64,000 bases of DNA from Gari tellinella (lineage: Eukaryota > Mollusca > Bivalvia > Cardiida > Psammobiidae), in contig OV277857.1 in the NCBI GenBank assembly GCA_922989275.2, positions 51,933,083 to 51,997,082 of the forward strand. Direction: 5' to 3'. Each line of letters starts with the position of its first letter. Position 1 is the stretch's first letter. The notes under the pieces were generated by a model. The model had not been told where the DNA came from. It saw only the letters and a program-made list of their open reading frames with translations, and did not search any database. Both the position numbers and the translations under genes were made by a program. Positions 31,776 through 41,473 of the stretch are shown in pieces.

Positions 31776-32045
31776 CCAAACCATACTCAACGGTATGAAT
31801 GTCCCGTCCTTATAACAGCTCTCTCCAAAATAAAAAAAAACATAGTTTGATCCCATTGGGTGTAGTTATAGGAAGGCAGCACCGAAACCACGTAGAAATG
31901 CTCATTGCACAGAGTTTAGTCAAATAAAACGCCGAGAAAGTAGGCTCCTGGCCATGTTCTGAACTGTTTCTCACTCAAATTTAAATAAATAATTGAATTT
32001 GTTTTAAGTTACAATCACTTTTTACATTCTATCGCATTCGTCGTA

Positions 32046-32200
32046 TGTTTAAGGTGAATATAGGAGATAAGATGAAGGTATGATATTGCGCGCGCCGCTC
32101 GTGTGTGTTTGTGTTTTATGGTATGACTGTGTGTGTGTTCTGTTTGAGAGGTGGGTGTATTGTTTGTGTTGCGTTTCCTGCTCGAGTCTTTCGTATTTAC
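32046..32200 (+). mobile_element. LINE 3' end fragment (family L1, copy 3, internally deleted)
   Basis: GGTGAATATAGGAGATAAG is joined directly to ATGAAGGTATGATATTGCG, skipping about 170 bp present in the other copies, and the fragment ends CTTTCGTATTTA. It is followed by a family D fragment (CCAGCCTGCTTTAAGCAG, about 32203-32260). Confidence 0.7.
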
Positions 32201-32401
32201 TTCCAGCCTGCTTTAAGCAGCCACGTGTCAACAAAACTAGAAAAAGGCTATTGGGTAAAGGTACGATTCGTAAAAGCGCACTTAAAAAATGCAAATTTGG
32301 AAATCTTCGGATTTTTCATGCAAACTTATGGCAGCCCTGCATAACTCTTGGTGACCTTGTAAATCTTCTTCCAGGCACAGGTAGATGGACCCGTGTATAT
32401 A

Positions 32402-32604
32402 CAGTGGAGAAGACGTTATTTGTTTCCATATGCAAATAGATTGAAGCCTGATCAGACGCCGGTTTACCTGGCGTCTGAACAGGTTCCAATCTGTTTGCTT
32501 ATCAGCTTTAAAAGTTTCAAAAACTTGTAATTTACTTAATTGCATTGCACCGCGTTTGCGTTTCGTTTGCATTTAAACGGGAAAGAATAAATGTGTGTCC
32601 ATTG
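32402..32604. mobile_element. MITE family B-related element with two left-type ends
   Basis: CAGTGGAGAAGACGTTATTTG at the left; the right end, GTTTGCATTTAAACGGGAAAGAATAA...CCATTG, is an inverted copy of the usual left end rather than the usual right end. Foldback core at about 32429-32500. TA flanks. Confidence 0.75.
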
Positions 32605-32954
32605 TACATGTATAAGCGCAGGTTTCGGTCGTATTTAACTCTTTTGCTGCCAAATTAATCGTGAGAGTTTTACCCCTTCACCGTTTCATTGTAGTTCGCT
32701 TCAATATTATTGTCTGCATTATCGTTTCAAAGTAAAATTTAAGGCAGTTTATCTGACGAATTTTGAAAAAGAATGTCAAAAAGTGAATCCTAATCAGACA
32801 GAGCGTTACTCATTGACTTATTTGACCTTTTCGTGCATTATACCATCGTGTAGGCAAAAAATTGGTCATTAAAATGATATATCACTCTTGCATTTTGCAC
32901 TTATTATACTGAAGTTATTGATCAAGTGTCATAACTTTTTGAACCGCCCTCTTA

Positions 32955-33158
32955 CAGATGAGAAGAAGTTATTTTTTCCCGTTCGAACGCAAACAAAACT
33001 CAAAAGCACTGCAATAAAAACATGTTCTAAAAATGCATTTTTTTAAAATAAAATTCTAACGATTCGTTTTGGTCTAAAATTGCAAAATCTTGGGCTAAGA
33101 CCAGACGCCGAGCAATGAAAAACACGTTTATTGGTGAAGAATTACGTCTTCTCTACTG
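32955..33158. mobile_element. MITE family B copy, core reduced
   Basis: CAGATGAGAAGAAGTTATTT...CCCGTTCGAACGC at the left, GTTTATTGGTGAAGAATTAC...CTCTACTG at the right, TA-flanked; only a remnant of the foldback core (CCAGACGCCGAGCAATG) remains. Confidence 0.75.
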
Positions 33159-33310
33159 TAAATCAACTGAGTCTGAGAGAGTTCTCAAGTTTTTTATTGG
33201 TATGTTTTGTAATATTTTTATTCACACACACAATATATATATCGTCTGTTAAAAACATTAAAACTTCATTTTATGTGCTTTTGAAACAGAAGAAAGGTTG
33301 AATACGAGTG

Positions 33311-33379
33311 ACAAACAGCTATGCTTCAGATCAGACGCCGCGTAACGCGGCCTCTGATCTGGATCAAAACTGTTTGCAT
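33311..33379. repeat. Foldback family 1, well preserved copy
   Basis: ACAAACAGCTATGCTTCAG, ATCAGACGCCGCGTAACGCG, GCCTCTGATCTGGATCAA, AACTGTTTGCA. Confidence 0.82.
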
Positions 33380-34090
33380 AACTTATGAACTAAGAGAAGT
33401 AACAAGAAATTTGAAGACATTAACAATTTGAAACATTTGTTTAGCGCTATAAGCGCTTAGCACAATAAGGGCTAAGGATACATATGTAGAATAGACGCCG
33501 GGTTATCCTCGGCTATTAATCAAGCTGCAAATTACACGTTCACGAAGCAGTCGTTATCGTTTGACTCGGAAATAATAAAGTCTTCTCCATTATATGACGT
33601 TTTGTAACCCTATAACTTCCAGTATTTGACAGATTGAGCTAAACGCAAATTCTAATCAAATGTCACACGTATAAACATACATACATGCAGGACACACTGT
33701 TAATGTGTGAATCGCAAAACTTGCGGTCTGAGAGGGGCACGAAGCCATTATATCGTATTCCACTAGAGAAACATCGTTTATTGGCTTCGGCCGAACTTGG
33801 TCTTCCACAACCGTTGCATATGTTTGAAATTGTTATGTGATAAATAGAATCTCACAGTCGTGCTCATTACTTAACATTTTTAATAAGATCGTTAACTTAA
33901 ATCTATCTTAGTCAATTCTTTCATTAAATAATGATAAATAATGAGTACTCATGTAAGATCCTCTATATCCCATGTCATGGCGTGGGGTCATAAACCTTTC
34001 AAACATAAATGTTTGACCACTTGTAGCAGCTATTCAAATAAATATCAACTACTGAGAATGGAATATGTATATTGAGGAATATATTAAATG

Positions 34091-34538
34091 AATGAATGAA
34101 TAATTGGACGGTGTTTTACGGCCCATCGACACATAAAGGTCATTTAGAGCCGAATAAATAATGACAATATTTAGTTAAATGAATGAATGACTGGTGTTTT
34201 ACGGCCCATCGACACAAAAAGGTCATTTAGAGCCGAATAAATAATGACAATATCAAATTCAAAACAATATCAACCAATAGATCACGTTAATGTCAGTCCC
34301 AAATATTAAATAAAAAACAATATCAAGTAGTAGATTAGGTTAATGTCAGTCCCGATCAACGGGGGAGTAAACAAAATATGAACAAAACGTAATCGACATA
34401 CAAAAATTTATCTTTAAAAATATAATTTGTTCAAATTTTATAATATAAATTAAAGGCTTTTAAAGTATTTTAGATATATCTACAAATTCAAACAGTTCCC
34501 AAAGAGAATCTGCCTGAAAATATCTATAACGAATTAGA
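34091..34538 (-). mobile_element. Two truncated copies of the 3' end of an RNase H-type LINE (family L2)
   Basis: Copy a (34091-34175) and copy b (34176-34538) each begin at the left with a (TGAA)n tail and TGTTTTACGGCCCATCGACA. Both read on the minus strand toward that tail. Copy b carries the extreme C-terminus of the polyprotein region and stops at ...TAACGAATTA, where the next copy's tail begins. Confidence 0.8.
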
Positions 34539-35017
34539 ATGAATGAATGAATGAATGGTGTTTTACGGCCCATCGACACAAAAAGGTCATTTAGAGCCGA
34601 ATAAATAATGACAATATTAAACTTAAAACAATATCAAATTAAAGATTACGTCAATGTCAGTCCCGATCAACGGGAAAGTAAACAACATATGGACAAAACA
34701 TAATCGACATACAGAACATTTATCTTTAAAAATAATATGGTTTATTCAAATTTTATAATATAAATTAATGGCTTTTAAAAATTCAAGTATTTTATATATA
34801 TCTACAAATTCAAACAGTTCCCGTAGAGAAACTGCATGAAAATATTTATTACGAATTAAACTTAAATCAGCACAATCAATAAGAATGTGCTGAATTGTGT
34901 AAGGTTCAAAACCAAATAAACATTCTGGTTGAACCTCACGTTTTAATAAATATGAATGAGTAATATAAGAATGTCCAATTCTTAATCTAGCTAAAACTAC
35001 TTCATCCCGGCGAATGA
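34539..35017 (-). mobile_element. LINE family L2, copy c
   Basis: A (GAAT)5 tail at the left, then TGTTTTACGGCC. On the minus strand it encodes RDEVVLARLRIGHSYITH, a C-x-x-G variant of the zinc-knuckle (ECLFGFEPYTIQHILIDC), and ends LELKA-like ...LYYKI. The second knuckle Cys is replaced by Gly here, unlike copies d and e. 5' truncated at CCCGGCGAAT. Confidence 0.82.
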
Positions 35018-35440
35018 AACGAATGATTGAATGGTGTTTTACGGCCCATCGACACAAAAAGGTCATTTGGAGCCGAATAAATAATTACAATATCAAATTT
35101 AAAACAATATCAACTAATAGATTACGTCAATGTCAGTCCCGATCAACGGGAAAGTAAACAAAATATGGACAAAACATAATCGACATACAAAAAATTATCT
35201 TTAAAAAATATAATTTATTCAAATTTTATAATATAAATTAATCTCTTTTAAAAATTCAAGTATTTTATAAAAATCAACAAACTCAAACAGTTCCCGCAGG
35301 GAATCTGCCTGAAAGAACCTATTTCTAATTAAAGTTAAATCAGCACAATCAATAAGAATGTGCTGAATTGTGTAAGGTTCAAAACAAAATAAACATTCTG
35401 GTTGAACCTCACGTTTTAATAAATATGAATGAGTAGTATA
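35018..35440 (-). mobile_element. LINE family L2, copy d
   Basis: Same layout as copy c with an intact ECLFCFEPYTIQHILIDC knuckle (C-x2-C-x8-H-x4-C) and the C-terminus ...FLKEINLYYKI. It is truncated a little earlier than copy c, at GAATGAGTAGTATAA. Confidence 0.82.
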
Positions 35441-36485
35441 AAATGAATGAATGAATGGTGTTTTACGGCCCATTGACACAAAAAGGTCATTTAGAGCCGA
35501 ATAAATAATTACAATATCAAATTTAAAACAATATCAACTAATAGATTACGTCAATGTCAGTCCCGATCAACGGGAAAGTAAACAAAATATGGACAAAACA
35601 TAATCGACATACAAAAATTTATCTTAAAAAAACTATAATTTATTCAAATTTTATAATATAAATTAATGGCTTTTAACTTCAAGTATTTTAGATATATCTA
35701 CAAATTCAAACAGTTCCCGCAGAGAATCTGCCTGAAAAAATCATCTACGAATTAAAGTTAAATCAGCACAATCAATAAGAATGTGCTGAATTGTATAAGG
35801 TTCAAAACAAAATAAACATTCTGGTTGAACCTCACGTTTTAAAACATATGAATGTGTAATATAAGAATGTCCTATTCTCAATCTAGCTAAAACTACCTCA
35901 TCCCGGCGAATCGACCGGCATGAGTTCAAACTTTCACCTAATACAGGTTTTATGGCATGGAGTTTATTGTGAGTTTCCCCACTCCAGGACTCCTGCCAAT
36001 TTCTTAAAATAAATTTAGTAATCTGTGGTTTGAAATCTGAATAAGGAAGATCCATATCAGATTCAGGCAACGACAGGGCAGACTTAGCTTCTAAGTCTGC
36101 CCTCTCATTGCCCTTAATTCCACAATGACTAGGTACCCAACAAAATTTTACATCTTTAGAATTAGACAGTTCATGTTTTAAAACAATATTTTAATAAGTA
36201 CATTTTTAGTAGAACCTTTACTCAATGATTGTAATACAGAAAGAGAATCCGAAAAGATATCTACCTGACTAACCCTAAAAACACCGCCTTCAAGGACACC
36301 TATGAACAATAAGGTACTATAGGTAAAACTAGTGGGTTCAACAATATAATGCAGGGACAAATCATTGGTTAGAGCAATTGAAACCTGTAATAAATCATGC
36401 AGTATCCTTTTGGCAAGACATGGTAAGCCGATTGATCAGACCGGGCTATATCTGACCGCTCTTCTACACCCAGAATCAAGGCCAA
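35441..36485 (-). pseudogene. LINE family L2, copy e: RNase H and C-terminal zinc-knuckle region, frameshifted
   Basis: Longest copy. Reading on the minus strand, an RNase H segment contains IFSDSLSVLQSL (about 36290-36220) and, after a one-base shift near 36180, CWVPSHCGIKGNERADLEA, the canonical RNase H signature with its catalytic His/Asp region. This leads into NWQESWSGETHNKLHAIKPV, RRDEVVLARLRIGHSYITH and ECLFCFEPYTIQHILIDC. That order (RNase H then CCHC-like knuckle) is typical of non-LTR retrotransposon ORF2 C-termini. The frame shift near 36180 and loss of everything 5' make it non-functional. Confidence 0.87.
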
Positions 36486-36775
36486 AGCAGTGTGTTGCAT
36501 CAGGGATCTGCGCTCAGAGATCCCTTCTGCTCAACTACCAGGATCCAATCATCTGAGTGCTTCGAGTCGCAACCCACGGCAAACAGGTTGCTCCTATTCG
36601 GGGGGATCTTACCCCTCTGCAGGAGATGCAGCTGGTGTATTCTATCCCCCACCAGCAGGGGCTTCCTTCCTGTAAGTTCTTGTCAGAGGGAACCATTTCT
36701 GTCTAACAAACAGAAACAATCCCCTCTGACAATTAAGCCCCAGAACTACGTCAAAGAAGGAAGTTCTCTGGGGCG
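36486..36775. other. Hairpin-rich segment between the LINE cluster and the array
   Basis: Several hairpins follow one another: GGGATCT...AGATCCC (about 36508-36530), CCCCTCTGC...GCAGGGG-type arms (36610-36655), TTGTCAGAGGG...TTTCTGT / ACAGAAA...CCCTCTGACAA (36679-36732), and CCCCAGAACT...AGTTCTCTGGGG (36738-36772). Base composition is more GC-rich than the surroundings. A plus-strand frame reads SYSGGSYPSAGDAAGVFYPP and ends at a perfect GTAAGT (36672), so a captured exon is possible but unsupported. Confidence 0.5.
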
Positions 36776-36829
36776 CTTCTTCAAGACCATCATCAAGGTT
36801 CAAAAAACTATAGGAGAAGAAGTGATAAA

Positions 36830-36882
36830 TGAATGAATGAATGAATGGTGTTTTACGGCCCATCGACACAAAAAGGTCATTT
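36830..36882 (-). mobile_element. 53-bp LINE L2 tail with 14-bp target duplication
   Basis: TGAATGAATGAATGAATGG plus GTGTTTTACGGCCCATCGAC and AAAAAGGTCATTT are flanked by GAAGAAGTGATAAA at 36816-36829 and 36883-36896. It is an extremely 5'-truncated retrotransposition event into an array monomer. Confidence 0.9.
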
Positions 36883-38562
36883 GAAGAAGTGATAAAGTCG
36901 TGGCCATGTTCCTTAACAGGAACATACACAATTTCGGGACAAAACCAAAAGTGTATACCAAAAAGCAAGGTTAATGTTTAACCCTTTCCCCCATAGAAAC
37001 GCCTTTTAGCACATTTAATATATTCTTCCACTGAAGAAAATAGTTATTTAATTAGTGAAAAATATGTTTTATAATTAACGTTTGCCATATTCTAGCAGAT
37101 TGAAGCAAAAGTAGGAAGGTCTCTGTGCCAGAAAATAAAAAAGAAGAGGGAAATTCCAAACAAATCGTTTCAGGACTTGTCGTTTCCCCCGAGAGTTAAG
37201 GTTTATGTCAAGTCCCTGTACGAGAAAACAATACTGCAATTGGAACTTTTTACCTTAACAAGTTATTTAATTATAGAATTATTGTTTAATCCCACAGGCA
37301 GGGATCCCAATCCCAAAAGACAAGTTATAGACCTAAAGGAAGCAATTGATCGAGTAATTGGAGAAGTTATGGCCACATTCAATCGCTTCTTCAAGACAAT
37401 CATTAAGGTCCAAAAAAACTACAGGAAAAGAAGTAATGGAGTCATGGCCATGTTCCTTAACAGGAAACTACACAATCCGGGGACAGTTCCAAAAGCGTAT
37501 TCCAAAAAGCAAGGTAAATGTTTAACCCTTTCCGCCATAGAAACGCCTTTTAGCACATTTAATATATTCTTCCACTTGAGAAAAAAGTTATTTAATTAAC
37601 GTTTGCCATCTACTGGCAGATTGAAGCAAAAGTAGGAAGGTCTCTGTGCCAGAAAACAAAAAAGAAGAGGGAAATTCCAAACAAATTGTTTCAGGACTTG
37701 TCGTTTCCCCCGAGAGTTAAGGTTTTACATGTATTTACTTACTGTGCTGGCGGTCTTTTTGATTGTAAGGTTGTGGAACAGGGTTTATATTTTATGTACA
37801 CTGTTCGTCTTTATAGGTGAATATAGGAGATAAGTGTGAGGTTGGGCGCCCCTAAACCCAGGTTTAACCCCCCAGTGGTTGTTAATAATTAATTAATTTA
37901 TAATTGATTATTGATTGCTACTGACCGTACCAAGGCGGGCTCCTATGTTCACTTAGCTTTATGTTTGTCTTGCGTGTTGTTTTCTATTTAGTGTGTGGAT
38001 GAAGGAATGGTATTGCGTGTGTGTGTGTTTGTTATGGTATGGCTGTGTGTGTGTTCTGCTTTAGAGATGGGTGTATTGTTTGTGTTGCGTTTCCTGCTTG
38101 AGTCTTCTTTCGTATTTATGTCAAGTCCCTGTACGAGAAAACAATACTGCAATTAGAACTTTTTACCTTAACAAGCTTTTTAATTATGGAAATATTGTTT
38201 AATCACACAGGCAGGAATCCCAATCCCAAAAGACAGGTTACAGACCTAAAGGAAGCAATTGATCGAGTAATTGGAGGAGTCATGGCCACATTCAATCGCT
38301 TCTTCAAGAAAATCATTAAGGTCCAAAAGAACTACAGGAGAAGAAGTGATGGAGTCGTGGCCATGTTCCTTAACAGGAAACTACACAATCTGGGGACAGT
38401 TCCGAAAGCGTATACCAAAAAGCAAGGTAAATGTTTAACCCTTTCCCCCATAGAAACGCCTTTTAGCACATTTAATATATTCTTTCACTGAAGAAAATAG
38501 TTATTTAATCAGTGAAAAATATGTTTTATAATTAACGTTTGCAATATTCTAGCAGATTGAAG

Positions 38563-38640
38563 CTTAAAGCAGGCTGAAAGTAAAGCAGAATGTGCCTTAA
38601 GGCACATTCTGCTTTTTTTTTAACCTGCTTTTAGTGGTCA
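38563..38640. repeat. Family D hairpin with perfect 34-bp palindrome (one per unit)
   Basis: AAAGCAGAATGTGCC-TTAA-GGCACATTCTGCTTT at 38582-38615 is a perfect palindrome inside TTAAAGCAGGCTGAAAGT...AACCTGCTTTTA. The same element occurs near 41937, 45295, 49738, 54175, 58621 and 61978. Confidence 0.9.
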
Positions 38641-39009
38641 CATATCTTCAAAACTAGAAACAGGCTATCAGGTAATGGGTTAAAAGCCATTAACGACGAT
38701 AATTGGGTTTAGTTCTATTTTAATTTTTACTCATTTTATATACTGTTTCTGGTTTGAAAGGTCGGCAGATAGTTTGGAGCTTGATCAAACGCAGTTATCA
38801 GGCATGAACTGGCTTATTAATATGATTGTAATTGAAATAGTTTTAGCGCAAATGAGTTTATAGTGAAATAACATCTCCTCATTACGTATACAGTTGTAGT
38901 AAAAATATTATTTCCCATTTAAATGCAAACTCATAGGTAAGAAAAGCCTTAAGTCAATTCTTACTTAAACATGACTTCTGAACAGTTTGGAGCCTGATCA
39001 TAAACCTGG

Positions 39010-39344
39010 ATCATCCCACATTAGGGAGCTTATCTCATCCTACATTAGGGAGCCTGTATCATCCCGCATTTGGGAGCCTGTATCATCCCACATTCGGAGC
39101 CTGTATCATCCCACATTAGGGAGCCTGTATCATCCCACATTAGGGAGCTTGTTTCATCCCACATTCGGGAGCTTATTTCATCCCACATTCGGGAGCCTGC
39201 ATCATCCCACATTCAGGAGCCTATATCATCCCACATTAGGGAGCTTATATCACCCCACATTCGGGACATTAGGGAGCCTATATCATCCCACATTAGGGAG
39301 CCTGTATCATCCCACATTCGGGAGCCTATATTATCCCACATTAC
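39010..39344. repeat. 24-bp minisatellite (one block per unit)
   Basis: About 14 tandem copies of a 24-bp unit, GAGCCTGTATCATCCCACATT plus AGG/CGG. Because 24 is a multiple of three and the unit lacks stops in several frames, it produces long repetitive ORFs on both strands (SLYHPTLG, REPVSSHI, MWDDTGSL). One shortened copy (CATTCGGGACATTAGGG) is conserved in all units. Other blocks start near 42365, 45722, 50167, 54604, 59050 and 62407. Confidence 0.92.
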
Positions 39345-39352
39345 GATGGCAG

Positions 39353-39395
39353 ATGTCTGGAGCTCCATATCAAGCCTGTTGTGAATGCCCCGAAG
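39353..39395 (+). CDS. Possible small 5' exon paired with the Cys-rich exon (speculative)
   Basis: After ATGGCAG the sequence reads MSGAPYQACCECPE and ends at AAG|GTTCAG in phase 1, the phase required by the Cys-rich exon downstream, giving a D at the junction. The acceptor lacks a pyrimidine tract and the donor is weak. It is repeated in every unit. It may be chance. Confidence 0.25.
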
Positions 39396-39498
39396 GTTCA
39401 GTGCAGAAAGCGATATTTCTGCCACATTAACGCGTTTACGCAAAATGTTTTAACATAATCCAAAGGTAACTCCAAACGATTTGCTGTAAAAGTTAAAT

Positions 39499-39546
39499 GA
39501 ATGAATGAAAGAATGGTGTTTTACGGCCCATCGACACATTTAGAGT
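39499..39546 (-). mobile_element. 48-bp LINE L2 tail with 15-bp target duplication (in every unit)
   Basis: GAATGAATGAAAGAATGGTG and TTTTACGGCCCATCGACAC are flanked by CTGTAAAAGTTAAAT at 39484-39498 and 39547-39561. Present at the same place in units 1-7, so it predates amplification. Confidence 0.9.
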
Positions 39547-39754
39547 CTGTAAAAGTTAAATTCTTACACATTTCGCGCACGTCGTTATATAAACAAAGAA
39601 GGGTGGCATCTGTTAATAAAACACTCACGCACTGTAACGTTCTAACGCGTTTGCGTTCTATCGCGCTTAAACGGCTAAGAATTACCTCTTCTCAACTGTA
39701 TGCCGTCACCAATAACGTAAGAATAACACTTTCTCCACTGTTTCTTTATTTTAG

Positions 39755-39957
39755 ATCCAAAGTGTGAGTTTATGGAGGTATTTCCATTTGCCAATTGCCT
39801 TGCCAGATGTCCTAGTAGCAATACTATACAGGACATCTGGGATTGTGCAGACGAACAGTTTGGAAGAGCAGAACAGCTTCGCCGAATACTCAACGGCGAA
39901 GTGTGGTTACTGTGTGTTTACCAGGGCATTGCCAAATGTTACTGGAATCCTAGATGC
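39755..39957 (+). pseudogene. Cys-rich exon-like block, unit 1 copy (frameshifted)
   Basis: Same splice signals as the unit 2 copy (43110-43314), but GACGAACAGTTTGGAAG replaces GACGAACACTGTTTGGAAG, a 2-bp loss that shifts the frame after the DCADE motif. Confidence 0.7.
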
Positions 39958-41080
39958 GTAAGTTATACATGTACAGTTTCAACGCAAACGAAACGAATCA
40001 CAAACAGTTGAAAATCACATATTTTCAACAATCCTAACTATTCATCTTAATCTGAAAGGCAATCAGTTTGAAACCTGACCGACCACCGGGTTATTATACC
40101 GTTTGGTTCGGCTTCTAAACGGGTTGCCAATTGCAATGTACATAAGTAAAGATGTTATTCTTTCCCAATAAACACTTTTACGCTAAATCAATTTAAATTG
40201 CAAATAGTTCGGAGCCAGATCAGACACTGGAATCCTAGATGCGTAAGTTATACATGTACAGTTTCAACGCAAACGAAACTACACAATCTGGGGACAGTTC
40301 CAAAAGCGTATACCAAAGAGCAAGGTAAACGTTTAACCCTTTCCCCCATAGAAACCCCTTTTAGCACATTTAATATATTCTTCCACTGAAGAAAATAGTT
40401 ATTTAATTAGTGAAAAATATGTTTTATAATTAACGTTTGCCATATTCTAGCAGATTGAAGCAAAAGTAGGAAGGTCTCTGTGCCAGAAAATAAAAAAGAA
40501 GAGGGAAATTCCAAACAAATCGTTTCAGGACTTGTCGTTTCCCCCGAGAGTTAAGGTTTGTGTCAAGTCCCTGTACGAGAAAACAATACTGCAATTGGAA
40601 CTTTTTACCTTAACAAGTTATTTAATTATAGAAATATTGTTTAATCCCACAGGCAGGGATCCCAATCCCAAAAGACAAGTTATAGACCTAAAGGAAGCAA
40701 TTGATCGAGTAATTGGAGAAGTCATGGCCACATTCAATCGCTTCTTCAAGACAATCATTAAGGTCCAAAAAAACTACAGGAGAAGAAGTAATGGAGTCAT
40801 GGCCATGTTCCTTAACAGGAAACTACACAATCCGGGGACAGTTCCAAAAGCGTATTCCAAAAAGCAAGGTAAATGTTTAACCCTTTCCGCCATAGAAACG
40901 CCTTTTAGCACATTTAATATATTCTTCCACTTGAGAAAAAAGTTATTTAATTAACGTTTGCCATCTACTGGCAGATTGAAGCAAAAGTAGGAAGGTCTCT
41001 GTGCCAGAAAACAAAAAAGAAGAGGGAAATTCCAAACAAATTGTTTCAGGACTTGTCGTTTCCCCCGAGAGTTAAGGTTT

Positions 41081-41473
41081 TACATGTATTTACTTACTGT
41101 GCTGGCGGTCTTTTTGATTGTAAGGTTGTGGAACAGGGTTTATATTTTATGTACAATGTTTGTCTTTATAGGTGAATATAGGAGATAAGTGTGAGGTTGG
41201 GCGCCCCTAAACCCAGGTTTAACCCCCCAGTGGTTGTTAATAATTAATTAATTTATAATTGATTATTGATTGCTACTGACCGTACCAAGGCGGGCTCCTA
41301 TGTTCACTTAGCTTTATGTTTGTCTTGCGTGTTGTTTTCTATTTAGTGTGTGGATGAAGGAATGGTATTGCGTGTGTGTGTGTTTGTTATGGTATGGCTG
41401 TGTGTGTGTTCTGCTTTAGAGATGGGTGTATTGTTTGTGTTGCGTTTCCTGCTTGAGTCTTCTTTCGTATTTA
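41081..41473 (+). mobile_element. LINE L1 3' fragment (393 bp) inside a monomer (one per unit)
   Basis: Inserted in a monomer between GAGTTAAGGTTT and ATGTCAAGTCCC, which are contiguous in uninterrupted monomers. It starts TACATGTATTTACTTACTG and ends CTTTCGTATTTA, matching the 3' end of the elements at 16371 and 30200. Target duplication is at most 3-4 bp (TTT/TTTA). Equivalent copies: 37726-38118, 44438-44830, 48882-49274, 53319-53711, 57763-58157 and 61122-61514. Confidence 0.9.

Larger units (their letters stand above)
25386..34090. other. Intergenic repeat graveyard, no gene recognised
   Basis: This 8.7-kb stretch upstream of the minus-strand gene contains only the mobile and foldback elements listed separately, with T-rich spacers such as 26100-26145 and 29108-29132. 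ORFs here of 60-104 codons run through palindromes and MITE ends in several frames and are not credible genes. Promoter elements for the gene starting at 25385 could not be identified. Confidence 0.7.
36774..38986 (+). repeat. Array unit 0: divergent left edge of the higher-order tandem array
   Basis: Homology to the array begins at about 36774 with a clearly more diverged monomer piece (CGCTTCTTCAAGACCATCATC). It is interrupted at 36830-36882 by a LINE L2 tail. A normal monomer follows (frame 37177-37599), then the LINE-interrupted monomer (LINE L1 fragment 37726-38118, frame 38186-38491), then the palindrome element (38563-38640) and MITE fragments. Divergence confined to the outermost copy is the usual pattern at a tandem array's edge. 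Confidence 0.88.

Noticed and set aside
36492..36836. 114-codon ORF crossing into the array
   Set aside because: It fuses a hairpin-rich segment, a damaged monomer and a LINE tail; only its last third has homology, to the monomer.
37092..37599. Continuous spliced gene using both exon-like parts of the monomer
   Set aside because: The 216-nt part ends in phase 1, whereas the next AG (TTCTAG|CAG) is open only in phase 0, so the parts do not join in frame.
38987..39430. 147-, 104- and 76-codon ORFs recurring in each array unit
   Set aside because: They are readings of the 24-bp minisatellite in several frames on both strands; periodicity, not protein, explains them.
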